64,000 nt of DNA from CADCTQ01 sp963844325 (lineage in GTDB: Bacteria; Bacteroidota; Bacteroidia; Cytophagales; 172606-1): the NCBI GenBank assembly GCA_963844325.1, contig CAWJNV010000002.1, positions 6,014,001 through 6,078,000 on the forward strand, given 5' to 3'. The translations under genes were made by a program, and so were the position numbers. The notes below the pieces were generated by a model. That model was not told the DNA's origin, did not search any database, and saw nothing but the letters and a program-made list of their open reading frames with translations. The number at the start of each line of letters is the position of its first letter. Position 1 is the first letter of the stretch. Shown one piece after another: positions 27,213 to 36,500 of this stretch.

Positions 27213-27530
27213 ATGGGGATTCAATTTTCGCAGCTGTACATCGTGGACGGGGCCATCCTGGGCTTCCATGACCTCTCTTCGCGGCAGCAACGGCTGGTGA
27301 TTGAAGTCCGGACTTCCATCGTTGAATGCATGGTTCCGATCCAGTGCCTGCAACACCCGCAGGAGAAGATCGTGGTGCACTCGGCATTCAAGACCAACGC
27401 CATCCACAACACGCTGGTGCTGTGCTGCACGGGCTTTCAGGAGACTGTCCGGTCGGCGCTGGGCAGTTGCCCGTTCGACTGCTCCTGCATCTGCCTGGAG
27501 CAGGAAGGCAACCACGAACGCGACCACTGA
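27213..27530 (+). CDS. Small hypothetical protein, paralogue 2 of a 105-aa pair
   Basis: 105 aa starting MGIQFSQLYIVDGAIL, the same length as the gene 186 bases upstream and alignable to it without gaps (VHS at 55-57, CC at 74-75). Identity is low but the shared positions are regularly spaced, which points to an old tandem duplication. The C-terminus is Cys-rich (SCPFDCSCICLEQ), unlike paralogue 1, and might bind metal. No signal or TM segment. The function is unknown. Confidence 0.65.
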   Translation: MGIQFSQLYIVDGAILGFHDLSSRQQRLVIEVRTSIVECMVPIQCLQHPQEKIVVHSAFKTNAIHNTLVLCCTGFQETVRSALGSCPFDCSCICLEQEGNHERDH

Positions 27531-28275
27531 GCGGCCCGGTTCGCCGCCCGGATCATCCGATGGTCAGCAAAAAACGCCCCGGGGCGCGGCCGTTCCGCCC
27601 GGTTTCCGGGCGTGGCAACGGTTCCCGCGGGAGGGCGTGCCGGACATCCGGCGCGGGGGAGAAACGCCGGGTCGTGACGGGAAAGGGCCGCGGTTATTGT
27701 TCCTCGGTCCGGGGAGGGGCCTGACGACCTTCGCGGATGCTATTGAAAGCAATCATTCCGTAAATGACCGCTGCTGCAACATTTATCAGTACTATTTCCA
27801 TCGCTTTGCCTTTCTTTATACCTACAAGTTCATAAACTTTCGGGCGACCACAAACTCCAACCGGCGTGCCCGGCCCGCGGGGGAATGTAAGTTTTTTTGC
27901 AAGCGTTAAAGGTCTTTACGGCCCCAACTCCCCCGGCCGGCCCTTTTTTGGCCCTCATGTTCTCCAAAAGGCCTTTCCGGTACGAACTGGCTTACCCGAA
28001 GCTTGTAAGGATAACTTCAAAAATCATCGAAAGTTTTAAAAATTTAGCGGAAAAATATAAATCAGTACCATTTTTGGTAACATTCTGCTTGCGCCTCCCG
28101 TTGCGACCTCCGAAACCCGGATTTTGGGCCCGTTGCCGAGGAACCGGGCCCCGAAACAGACCACCCAAATCAAAATCAAACCATTCGCCAAAATAGTGGC
28201 CCAAAGGTGTTTACCACCGGGTAAATTCTACATGAAGGAACAAACGAAGCATCCACCATCAAACCACATAAAGCC
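27531..28275. other. Long intergenic region, mostly without recognisable features
   Basis: 745 bases. A GC-rich first part (27531-27720) carries no family repeat. A possible 35-aa minus-strand ORF lies at 27694-27801. From about 27810 the sequence becomes AT-richer. The plus-strand frame at 27897-28196 has Pro-rich composition and no family features, so I do not call it. The last 60 bases should contain the promoter of the 83-aa gene at 28276. Confidence 0.45.
27694..27801 (-). CDS. Candidate 35-aa single-pass membrane protein
   Basis: A 35-codon ORF: MEIVLINVAAAVIYGMIAF followed by a polar, positively charged tail with a Pro-Pro and ending in EEQ. The first ~20 residues form a plausible TM helix and the positive-inside rule would put the tail in the cytoplasm. 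An AAAGAAAGG sequence about 9 bases upstream may be a ribosome-binding site. It is below normal ORF cut-offs. The evidence is only its composition, start context and isolation, so it may be chance. Confidence 0.35.
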   Translation of the reverse strand: MEIVLINVAAAVIYGMIAFNSIREGRQAPPRTEEQ

Positions 28276-28527
28276 ATGATCGCCGTACCTCAATTCGCCG
28301 AATTAAGCATTTCCGAACAGGCCCAGTACCTCTGGGACAACGGGGAGTATATGCTTTCCCGCGAGGGAGAAAACAACACCTCGGTGCTGTACGCCGTTGA
28401 CGACTTCTTCGTGGAAGTATGGCACGACGGCGAGACCGGCGCCATCACCGACATTGTATCCATCGACAACCTCACCCGCCTGGAGGCTTACCTGAAAGCC
28501 GTTTCGCTGCGGGGCCTCTTCGTGTGA
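28276..28527 (+). CDS. Small conserved-type hypothetical protein (83 aa)
   Basis: 83 aa starting MIAVPQFAELSISEQAQYLW. The layout, an N-terminal helix ending in LWDNGEYM, a central strand pair (NTSVLYAVDDFFVEVWHD) and a C-terminal LEAYLKAVSLRGLF, is a pattern I associate with short uncharacterised Bacteroidota proteins. No signal, so cytoplasmic. It converges with the PA14-OmpA gene, whose stop lies 22 bases away. Confidence 0.75.
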   Translation: MIAVPQFAELSISEQAQYLWDNGEYMLSREGENNTSVLYAVDDFFVEVWHDGETGAITDIVSIDNLTRLEAYLKAVSLRGLFV

Positions 28528-28549
28528 CCGCCGCGGGCTATCCCCGCCG

Positions 28550-29665
28550 CTACTCCAAAGCAAACTCGACGCGCCGGTTTTTCCGCTTGTTGTCTTCCGA
28601 AGTGTTGGGAGCCACCGGGTACACCCCGCCCAGCCCCCGCCACGCGATCCGGTCCGTGGTCACGCCCTTGCCCAGCAGGTAATCGGCCACGGCCCTGGCC
28701 CGGTCGCGGGAGAGTTGCACGTTCAGGAAAAAGTCGCCCGCGTTGTCGGTGTGTCCCGTCACGGCGAGGCGCAGCCGGGGGTACTGCCGCAGCGTACTTG
28801 CCAGTTCGTCCAGCACCGCGCAGCACTCGGGCCGCAGTTCGGGACGGCTCTGGTCGAAGTAGATGGGGCCGGGCGCCGGGGGTACGGGTTCGGCCTCCGG
28901 CTCCCGTTTGTTGCCCGCCGCCATGACTTCGAGGGGAACCGGCGGGGCGGCGGGGCGTTTCAAGGTATCTTTTACCGGCTTCGCCACGGCCGGGGGAACG
29001 GCTTTCCGGGCGGTCTGCTCCGTTGTTGCCAGCGCCTTCTCCCCGGTGGCTTTGGGCGGCGTTTTCCGCACTGGTTTGGGTGCCGGCTTCCTGACGGCTG
29101 CCACCGGCGGCTTAGGCGGCGTACTGAACATGTTTTTCGCCGTGAGCAACTGTTCGGGACCGCCCGCAAACGACCACGACGCCTGGGCGGCGGCGTACCG
29201 GGGCATCATCTGCGAATATTCTACCTTGAACCGGTACAACTTCTTTCCCTCCAGGACGATCTGCCCGGAGAAGGGCGTGGGCGGGTTCAGGTGCCACTGG
29301 TTGATGAGCAGCTGGTCGTTCACCCAGAGGCGCACGCCGTCGTCGGCCACGAAGATAAACCGGTAACTACCCGTTTTGGGCGCGTAGAACTGGCCCGTCC
29401 ACCGCACCGAGAAGTAGCCCGCATCAATGCCCGGCGCCGGGCTGCGCGAGTCGAGGAAAAAGTTGATCTGCTTGTCCACCCGCGTAAGCACCTTCTGCTC
29501 GAAGTTGGCGCCGTTGTAATATTCGGCCCTGAATCCGTCGCCGGCGCCCTCCACCCACCCGGTGGGAGTGGCAGCAGTGGACGGGGCCGGTTTCGCTTTG
29601 GGCTGGGACAGGGCAACCGCACCGGACAACGCGCAGGCAGTTACCAGGAGTAAAACTTCTTTCAT
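28550..29665 (-). CDS. PA14-OmpA fusion protein
   Basis: 371 aa. A signal peptide (LLLVTACALSGAVALS) leads to a PA14 domain (about 38-175: GFRAEYYNGANFEQ, VRWTGQFYAP, FVADDGVRLWVNDQLL, YRFKVEYSQ), the carbohydrate-binding fold of adhesins and glycosidases. A Lys/Pro/Ala-rich linker (about 185-260) follows, then an OmpA C-terminal domain (about 265-371: GHTDNAG, LSRDRARAVADYLL, NKRKNRRVEF) that binds peptidoglycan. The protein should be periplasmic and tethered to the cell wall. Pairing a sugar- or peptide-sensing domain with OmpA is recurrent in Cytophagales. It stands alone, 61 bases after the amidohydrolase gene on the same strand. Confidence 0.88.
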   Translation of the reverse strand: MKEVLLLVTACALSGAVALSQPKAKPAPSTAATPTGWVEGAGDGFRAEYYNGANFEQKVLTRVDKQINFFLDSRSPAPGIDAGYFSVRWTGQFYAPKTGSYRFIFVADDGVRLWVNDQLLINQWHLNPPTPFSGQIVLEGKKLYRFKVEYSQMMPRYAAAQASWSFAGGPEQLLTAKNMFSTPPKPPVAAVRKPAPKPVRKTPPKATGEKALATTEQTARKAVPPAVAKPVKDTLKRPAAPPVPLEVMAAGNKREPEAEPVPPAPGPIYFDQSRPELRPECCAVLDELASTLRQYPRLRLAVTGHTDNAGDFFLNVQLSRDRARAVADYLLGKGVTTDRIAWRGLGGVYPVAPNTSEDNKRKNRRVEFALE

Positions 29666-29726
29666 GGCAGCGGCGGGAAGGGGATACTCCTTTTACGCGT
29701 TTTCCCAGGGTTTGGTGAAGCCGCCG

Positions 29727-31097
29727 CTACCTTTTTTCGAGCCCTTTCAGCGTTTGGGTCAGGTACGCTTTGGGCAGCCAGCGGTCGCCGATCATCACGC
29801 CTTTGATGCGGCGGGTTTGCCGGATGTCGCGCAGCGGGTTGCCATCCAGCAGCACCAGGTCGGCGCGGTTGCCCGCCCGGACGGTGCCCGAGTCGCCCGA
29901 GCGGCCCAGGTACTGCGCCACGTTGACCGTGCCCGTGCGCAGCGCCTCGTACGGCGAGAGGCCCGCAGCCACCAGGTACTCCAGTTCCTGGTGCGTGGAA
30001 AAGCCCGGCACGTTGAACACCTGCGGGGCGTCGCAACCCAGCAGGAGGCCCACCCCGTTGCGGGCGCAGGCGGCAATCAGGCGGCGGCGCAGGGCAATGA
30101 AGCGGAGCATCTTCGCCGCGTCGTACCGCGGGTCGGCCTGGAGGTTCTGCTTGCTTTCGGCCCACTTCTGGCGTTGCGCCGGCGGCATGTAGATCATTTC
30201 GGGGGCGTTGAGGAAGGTAGCCACGTCCACCGGCGCAAACCACCGTTCGGCCAGCGCCTGCGTGGGCACTACCCATACCCGCGCCTCCTTGAGTTTCTGC
30301 ATCAGTTCGCCCATGCGGCTCGTGTCGGCGCGGTCGGCCACGAACATTCCGAACAGGCCCGTCTCCGCTTCCCCCACCGACTCAATGCCCGGCACCATGC
30401 CTTCCACGAAGCCGTCGAGGTGGTCGATGGACGAGTAGCCGGCGGCAATGGCCCGCCACACGCCCACGTCGTAGGACACGTGCCCCACGAAGGGAATGTT
30501 TACTGCCTTGGCCGTTTCGGCAACCGCCCCGAACGTTTCACGGGTGAGGCCGGGGTGCAGTTTGAGGTAGTCGTACCCGGCGTCTTTCTGCTGGCGCACC
30601 ATGGCCGCGGCGGCTTCGGGCGTCTTTACGCTGTTGCCGTTGAAGGAAGGCCCGGTGGTGTAGAAGTGCGGCCCCAGGATCTGGCCCGCATTTACTTTTT
30701 CCCGCAGTTCCAGGTGCCGCGGGTGGCCCAGCATTCCCCGGATGGTGGTAATGCCGTTGGCAATGAACAGGGTGAGCACTTCCCGCATCGGCTCCAGGTC
30801 ATCGACGGGCGGCACGTGGGCGTGCATCTCGGCCAGGCCGGGCATGAGGTACTTGCCGGCGGCCGGCACCACCAGGGCGTTTTTGCCGTACCGGGCCTTG
30901 CCGGCGTCCCCCACCGACACAATTTTGCCGCCCTTCACCACCACGGTCTGTTTTTCCAGCACGGTTTCGCGGTCCATCGGAATTACGTTCACGTCCCGGA
31001 ACACGATTTCGCGGTCCCGGGCAACGACGGGTTCCTGCGCAGCCGCCCGGAAGGCGCTGCCCAGCAGGAGCAGGAAGAGCAGGTAGTAGGTTTTCAT
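29727..31097 (-). CDS. Exported amidohydrolase (imidazolonepropionase-like)
   Basis: 456 aa with a signal peptide (LLFLLLLGSAFRAAA). The amidohydrolase barrel has the metal motif AEMHAH, the Lys-like position in YLKLHPGL, His in VGHVSYD and SIDHLDG, and the catalytic Asp in LLGCDAP. The N-terminal beta-sandwich (VVKGGKIVSVGD) and C-terminal NRADLVLLDGNPL are typical of the imidazolonepropionase/prolidase-like group that acts on cyclic imides or dipeptides. Export suggests a periplasmic role. The natural substrate cannot be read from sequence. Confidence 0.88.
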   Translation of the reverse strand: MKTYYLLFLLLLGSAFRAAAQEPVVARDREIVFRDVNVIPMDRETVLEKQTVVVKGGKIVSVGDAGKARYGKNALVVPAAGKYLMPGLAEMHAHVPPVDDLEPMREVLTLFIANGITTIRGMLGHPRHLELREKVNAGQILGPHFYTTGPSFNGNSVKTPEAAAAMVRQQKDAGYDYLKLHPGLTRETFGAVAETAKAVNIPFVGHVSYDVGVWRAIAAGYSSIDHLDGFVEGMVPGIESVGEAETGLFGMFVADRADTSRMGELMQKLKEARVWVVPTQALAERWFAPVDVATFLNAPEMIYMPPAQRQKWAESKQNLQADPRYDAAKMLRFIALRRRLIAACARNGVGLLLGCDAPQVFNVPGFSTHQELEYLVAAGLSPYEALRTGTVNVAQYLGRSGDSGTVRAGNRADLVLLDGNPLRDIRQTRRIKGVMIGDRWLPKAYLTQTLKGLEKR

Positions 31098-31324
31098 GGG
31101 GCTGGGGGGATTGGGGATTGAGTATTGGGTACTGATAATTGCGTATTGCGTATTGCCTGCTGTTCACTGTTTACTGTTTATTGGAATTCAGGCTTTTAGA
31201 AACCGGCGTGTTACCGGTGCAGATTTTTCCGGGATTTTACGCATCCCGGTGGGTTCAGGTCCGTATAAATAGAGTAAGAATGATAAAAAACTAAGTATTT
31301 TTTTTAGCTTTTATTTGTTTCCCA
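31098..31324. repeat. ATTGCGTATTGCG phrase repeat (family H), single arm
   Basis: From about 31100 to 31190 the sequence is made of short phrases (GGATTGAGTATTGGG, ATTGCGTATTGCGTATTGCC, TTCACTGTTTACTGTTTA). No opposite arm is visible. AT-rich sequence after 31260 probably holds the promoter of the 92-aa gene. Confidence 0.55.
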
Positions 31325-31603
31325 ATGCAATACCGGGTTGAAATCAGCCACACTACGGGCAGGATCATCGAGGAGAAGGGCTTCGCGGAGCTTAGTGAGG
31401 CCAGGTTGTACTTTGAAGAAGTTGTAGAAACCACCCCCTTCAAACGCGTATTGATTATCCTGATGCATTGCCCCGGCCCGGGCGAAGAATACATGCTGGA
31501 CGTAGACTTCGTGGAAGGCGTTTCGCTCAATCCCCTGTATCCGCCCCCCATTCCTGCCATGGCCCTGCAACCCGCCGCCAACAAGAAGACGGACCAACCG
31601 TAG
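31325..31603 (+). CDS. Small hypothetical protein (92 aa)
   Basis: 92 aa starting MQYRVEISHTTGRIIEEKG. A beta-alpha-beta opening (ELSEARLYFEEVVETT, then RVLIILMHCPG) resembles ferredoxin-like small proteins, and the tail is Pro-rich and probably disordered. No signal or TM segment. It faces the anti-sigma-like gene convergently. No family recognised. Confidence 0.6.
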   Translation: MQYRVEISHTTGRIIEEKGFAELSEARLYFEEVVETTPFKRVLIILMHCPGPGEEYMLDVDFVEGVSLNPLYPPPIPAMALQPAANKKTDQP

Positions 31604-31659
31604 GCCCGGCGTGGTACGTTGGGAGGGCGTAGCCGCAGGGGTGGATTTGGGGCAGTAGC

Positions 31660-32409
31660 TTATTCCAGGTCGGCCAGGAGTTGACGGGCAGCCTCGGCGT
31701 AACGGTCCCGGGCGGTACTCGCGGCGAGTTTCCGCAACTGCGTTTTGCTGGCTTCCAACTCGTTGTTTTTCAAGTACGTCAGGGCCAGGTACCACGTGGC
31801 CTGCCCCCGGAGCAGTTGGCTCCGCCCGGCGACCCGGTTGAAACTCGCTTCGGCCCGGCCATACGCCCCGAGTTCGAGGTAGCACAGGCCCGCGTACAGG
31901 AGGTCGTAATCGGCATTGGGGTTTTGCCGGAGGTTTGCCCGGAACGCCTCCAGGGCCTGCCGGTAGTTGCCCTGGTTGAACAAGGCGCCGCCCGTCGCGT
32001 TGGTTGCCTCCTGGTTCCGCGTCACCAGGTAAGTCGCCGGGCGGTAATACTGCGCAAACAAATCATCGGGACCCGCTGGCGGCCTTGCCCACCACCCCAG
32101 GAGCAGCGCCACCAGCAGCACCACGGAGGCGGCCACGGCCCAGGCGGCCCGCGGCATTGCCAGGCCGAGGCGTCGCACCCCGGCCGGTTCGGACGCGGTT
32201 ACATCGGCGTACACCCGGTCCAGTTTTTCTTTCAGTTGCCGGTCTCCCGCTTTTTCGAGGAGGGCCGCCATTTTCTGCTGCCCGGCTACTTCCCGTTGCA
32301 GCCCCGCATCGGCGCGCAGCAGCGCTTGAAACCGGGCCCGTTCGGCGGGTTCCATGCGGTGGAGCACGTAGCGGTCGATACGGTCCTGCAAGTCTTCGGT
32401 GGTTTCCAT
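31660..32409 (-). CDS. Anti-sigma-like single-pass membrane protein with TPRs
   Basis: 249 aa. The first ~80 residues are helical and acidic with the phrase RIDRYVLHRMEPAERARFQ, the usual start of Bacteroidota anti-sigma or zinc-finger-less regulators. A TM helix lies at about 90-108 (AAWAVAASVVLLVALLLGWW). The periplasmic part has TPR-like repeats (GNYRQALEAFRANLRQNP, YGRAEASFNRVAG). It lies 12 bases after the sigma factor gene on the same strand, so it is almost certainly cotranscribed and probably restrains that sigma factor; that link is inferred. It may also act with the CHAT cassette across the divergent promoter. Confidence 0.82.
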   Translation of the reverse strand: METTEDLQDRIDRYVLHRMEPAERARFQALLRADAGLQREVAGQQKMAALLEKAGDRQLKEKLDRVYADVTASEPAGVRRLGLAMPRAAWAVAASVVLLVALLLGWWARPPAGPDDLFAQYYRPATYLVTRNQEATNATGGALFNQGNYRQALEAFRANLRQNPNADYDLLYAGLCYLELGAYGRAEASFNRVAGRSQLLRGQATWYLALTYLKNNELEASKTQLRKLAASTARDRYAEAARQLLADLE

Positions 32410-32421
32410 GGGTAGAAGCGG

Positions 32422-33006
32422 TTATTTTTCGAGTACGTCCAGGTGGTCGCGGTTGGTCAGCACCAGGTCACGCAGCTTTTTCAGGCAATTGGCTTTTTTG
32501 TTCTTGGCTACCGCTTCGCTGGCGTACCCCATCTCCCCGGCCAGTTCCTGCATGCTCTTTTTTTCGTAGTAGAATCCCAGCAGCATTTCCCGGCAGCTTT
32601 CCCCGAGGGTACCCAGCAGGTCCATCAGCGCGGCATCCCGCTCCGCTTCCAGGGCCGCCTCCAGTTCGTCGGACGTCAGTTCCGCGGGCAGTTCCCGCGC
32701 AATCCGGTCCCGGTTGGCCTGCTGGCGGGCCCGGTCCAGCCAGAGGTTCTTGCACACGGAGAAAAAGAACGTGGTGGGGTACCCGATCTCCTCCCCCGCC
32801 TTTATTTTCTTGTAAAAAACAAGGATGCCTTCCTGGAAAACATCCTTGGCCTCTTCGGCCCCGCCCCCGTGGTTGCGCACGAAGTGCCGGAAAGGCTCCA
32901 GGTACTGCCGGTACAGAAAGGCAAAGGCCCGGTTGTTGGCTTCCGGAGCGGCCGAACGGATGTCGCCGAGCAACTGCTGGTCAGTATATTTCTTTTTGAA
33001 AATCAT
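32422..33006 (-). CDS. ECF-type RNA polymerase sigma factor
   Basis: 194 aa from ATG 33006 (MIFKKKYTDQQLLGDIRSA); a longer in-frame start at 33072 is unlikely. Region 2 is visible as NRAFAFLYRQYLEPFRHFV with the -10-binding KDVFQEGILVFYKKI (about 25-75). Region 4 follows at about 135-190 with the HTH KSMQELAGEMGYASEAV and KNKKANCLKKLRDLV. It pairs with the TPR/anti-sigma-like gene downstream and is divergent (124 bases) from the CHAT cassette. Control of that cassette by this factor is a reasonable inference and not shown. Confidence 0.9.
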   Translation of the reverse strand: MIFKKKYTDQQLLGDIRSAAPEANNRAFAFLYRQYLEPFRHFVRNHGGGAEEAKDVFQEGILVFYKKIKAGEEIGYPTTFFFSVCKNLWLDRARQQANRDRIARELPAELTSDELEAALEAERDAALMDLLGTLGESCREMLLGFYYEKKSMQELAGEMGYASEAVAKNKKANCLKKLRDLVLTNRDHLDVLEK

Positions 33007-33062
33007 GAGCGGGGCAGCACGGGCTGTTACCTTTCGAAATAAAGCTAACTTAATTGCCGGGC

Positions 33063-33093
33063 TTGCTTGCAATGCTCACGAATAATATTTTAC
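33063..33093 (+). promoter_or_regulatory. Candidate promoter of the CHAT cassette
   Basis: A -33-like TTG (33063-33065) and a -7-like TATTTTAC (33086-33093, six of eight matches to TAnnTTTG) are 20 bases apart, the spacing expected in Bacteroidota, 38 bases before the ATG at 33131. It is not a perfect match, and the divergent sigma factor may use a different sequence. Confidence 0.4.
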
Positions 33094-33130
33094 TTATCCC
33101 GCTCCCCGTTGCAACCACCCCTTTACGACC

Positions 33131-33583
33131 ATGAACGAAGCCGCCAGCCAGGCCCCCCGGAAGCCCAACCTCGGCAATACGGGACAATATACCATCTCCG
33201 TTTCAAAACCGGGTACCGGCGAAGACCTTGAAAAAGACCTTGACCCGCTTCACCTTGAAGTACCTTTAAAGGTTGCGTTCCACGCTAAAGCCGATTCGGG
33301 CACGACCAAACCGATTGCCTGCCGGGTTGTAGTCAAGAGCGATGACAATAACACCCTGTCCGATAAAAAGTTTAAATTCGATGACAGCATGGTGGCGCAT
33401 GTCATCATTAAATTAGGCGAATCATGGCAGCACACCTGGTGGGCTGACCTTTACCTGGATTACGGGACAGCACACAAGGACGAATACGCAATATCGGCCT
33501 ACCTCTCTACGCTGATCTTGAACAACATGACCGTTTCGTGTTCGTATCGCTCCGATTCTCCATCAGACGGCCGGGATGGGTGA
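33131..33583 (+). CDS. Small beta-rich hypothetical protein, first gene of CHAT cassette
   Basis: 150 aa, no signal peptide. The N-terminal 30 residues are polar and probably disordered (MNEAASQAPRKPNLGNTG). A beta-rich body follows: YTISVSKPG, LHLEVPLKVAFHAKAD, IACRVVVKSDD, MVAHVIIKLGES, TWWADLYLDYG. The last codons overlap the next gene as GTGA (33580-33583), so the two are translationally coupled. No family was recognised. A cytoplasmic partner, substrate or immunity/chaperone role for the CHAT or pore-former protein is speculation from position. Confidence 0.72.
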   Translation: MNEAASQAPRKPNLGNTGQYTISVSKPGTGEDLEKDLDPLHLEVPLKVAFHAKADSGTTKPIACRVVVKSDDNNTLSDKKFKFDDSMVAHVIIKLGESWQHTWWADLYLDYGTAHKDEYAISAYLSTLILNNMTVSCSYRSDSPSDGRDG

Positions 33584-36500
33584 AAACCCTTTTCGTCGCC
33601 TGTCTCCTGCTGATGCTGGCCGGGGTGGGCCGCAGCAGTAGCCTGCCGTCACCCGCTGCTTCCCGGGCCGGTGCACCAGCCGCTTTTACCCGGGCCGAAA
33701 CCGCCTTCGGAAAAGGCCAGTTCGCCGCCGCCATTCGTTTTTATACCCAGTCGGTGCATCACTTTGCCGGCCGCCGCGACTGGGCGAGGGTGGTGCATTG
33801 CCACCACCGGCTGGCGGCCTGTTACGCCGGGCTGCAACGGCCCGCCGAACGCCTGGCAGCGGCTTCGGCCGGCCTCGCGTACGCCCGCCAATACCTGCCC
33901 CGCGGGAGCAGCGCCCACGCCCTTTCGCTCAAGGAGAAAGGCGACGCATTTTTCGGGCTGGGCCAAACCGACAGCGCCGCGCACTACCTGGCGGCGGCCC
34001 GCAATGCGCTGGAACCCCTGGGCGACTACCCGGCATCCGTAGCCTGCGACCTGGGCCTGTCGGCCTGCGCCTACTACGCCGGCCGACAGGCCGACATGGA
34101 ACGGCTGCTCGACCGCGCCCACGCCGCGGCCAAACGGCACCTGTCGGCCGCCGACGACCATTTTGCCACCCTCTTCCAGTTGTACGGCGTGCTCTACCAG
34201 CGCACCGGCGACTTTGACCGGGGCCTGCGCAGCGCCCTGGCCGCCCTCGACCACCAACTGGCCCTGCCCGCCGCAGATTCCCTGGCCCTGGCCAACGACT
34301 ACAACCTGGTGGGGTTGCTCTACGACGAAAAAGGCGACCCGGACCGGGCGTACGGCTACTTCCGGCAGGCCCTCGACGTGTACGGGCGCCGCTACCCGGT
34401 GCACACCAACCTGGTGGATGTGTACAACAACCTGGGCCTGAGTTTCTTCGGGCGGGGCGACTACCGGCAGGCGGTGGCGCACCTGCGGAGCGGCTGGCGG
34501 GTGGCCCAGCGGCAGGACCCGTCGCGGGTGGCGGCCAAGCTGCCGCCCTGCCTCAACACGCTGGCCGAGAGCTATCTGCAATTGGGCCGGCCCGACTCGG
34601 CGGCCTACTTCCTGGACCGCCTCTCGGGGCTGGGACTCCAAAACGCCTACACCCACAAAACCCGGGCCCTGGTACGCGTGCGGCAGCGCGATTACCTCGG
34701 GGCGCTGGGTGCCATTGGGCAGGCGCTGGCAGAGGCCCGCGCCACGTACGGACCCGGCCACCTCATTACGGGCAGAATGCACAAGGATCACGGCCTGGTC
34801 TTAACGGCAGCCGGCCGGCCCGCCGAGGCGGTGCCCGCCTTCGACCAGGCCCTGCGCATCTTCACGGCCGGCGAGGACGCCTTTTCCCGACCGGGCGCCC
34901 TCGAAAAAGTTGCGGCCAAGGTTTCGCTGCTGGCGGCGCTGCAAGGAAAGGCCGAAGCCCTGGCGCAGTTGCCGCAACCCGCCCAACGCGAGGCGGCCCT
35001 GCAAACCTACCGGCAGGCGGCCCGCCTGATCGACCTGCTGCGCCTGGAAGCCCACGCCGAAGGCTCCAAGCTGCACCTGGCGGCAGCCGCCTTCCCGGTC
35101 TTTGAGGGGGGCATTGCGACGGCCTACACCCTGTACCGTCAAACCGGCCGCAAAGGGTACCTCGGCGACGTGTTCGCCTTTTCGGAAAAGAACAAAGCCA
35201 TCCTGCTGCTCGACGCCCTCCGCGAGAGCAGCAGCCGGAGCGGAACGGCCATTCCGCCGGCCCTCACCACCCTGGAACGGTCCCTGCTGCGCGACCGCGA
35301 ATTGTACCGGCGCAAGACGGCCTCGGAAGCCCAATCCGCGGCGCCCGACACCCTGCGCCTGGCCACGTGGCGGCAAAAGCTGTTTTTCCTCGAAAAGCGG
35401 CACGACTCCCTGGTGACCGTGCTGGAAACGCAATACCCGGACTACTACCGGCTGAAATACGACGTTTCGCCCCCCAGCCTGGCGATGGCCCGGGCCCGGC
35501 TGCTGCCCGGCGGCCGGTCGGCCCTGCTCGAATACTTCGTGGGCGATCAATACATCTACGCGCTGGGCGTTACGTCGCGCCGGCTGCGGGTACACCGGCT
35601 GCCCAAAGATTCGGCGTGCCTGGCCGCGGTGGGCAACTTCCGCGCGGCCCTCAGCGGGGCGGCCGTGGTCAACGACCCCGACGCCGCCTACCGGCGCTAC
35701 GCAACGGGGGCGTACGACCTCTACCGGCGGCTGGTGGCCCCGGTGCTGCCCGACGCCGCCGAAGGCGTAGACCGGCTGGTGGTGGTGCCCGCGGACGTGC
35801 TGGGCTACCTGCCCTTCGAAGCCTTGCTTACCGGCCCGCCCCCGTCGTCCGGGCCGGCCCCTTACCTGCTGGCGCGGTACACGGTTTCGTACGGCTACTC
35901 GGCCTACTGGCTGGTGCAGGACGGGCAGGTGCCCCGCCGCGGCGGCACCCCCACCGAACCGTTTGCCGGCTTTGCCCCGGCGTTCGGGGGCGGGAGCGGC
36001 GCCCGCCTGCGTACCTGCGACGACCGGCAGGTAGCGCCGCTGGCCTGCAACCGGGCCGAAGTGGAAGCCATCAGCCGGCTGCTGGACGGACGGGCCTTCC
36101 TGGGCGCCTCGTCGGGCAAGGCGGCGTTCCTGGAAGCTGCCCCCCGCTACCGGGTGCTGCACCTTGCCACGCACGCCTGCTTCGACGCCGGCGACCCGCT
36201 CCTCAACCGCATCTTTTTCGCCGACGGCGCCCTCACGGCCGGGGAACTCTACCAACTGCCGCTGCGGGCCGAACTGGTGGTGCTGAGCGCCTGCAACGGC
36301 GGGGTGGGCAAACTGAACCGGGGCGAGGGTTTCATGAGCCTTTCGCGGGCCTTTGCCTACGCCGGCGTGCCCAGCCTCGTGGTGAGCCTGTGATCGGTGG
36401 ACGACTGCGCCACGGCCACCCTCATGGAAGGGTTTTACCGGCACCTGGCGGCGGGCCTGCCCAAAGACGAAGCCCTGCGCCGGGCCAAGCTCGACTACCT

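Noticed and set aside
27897..28196. Plus-strand ORF of 99 codons
   Set aside because: Composition rich in Pro, Arg and Lys, no ribosome site, no family resemblance, and AT-rich surroundings. It is probably chance.
36391..36393. TGA read as Trp (altered genetic code)
   Set aside because: TGA ends several normal genes in this window, so general recoding is not possible. A point change or base error is more likely.
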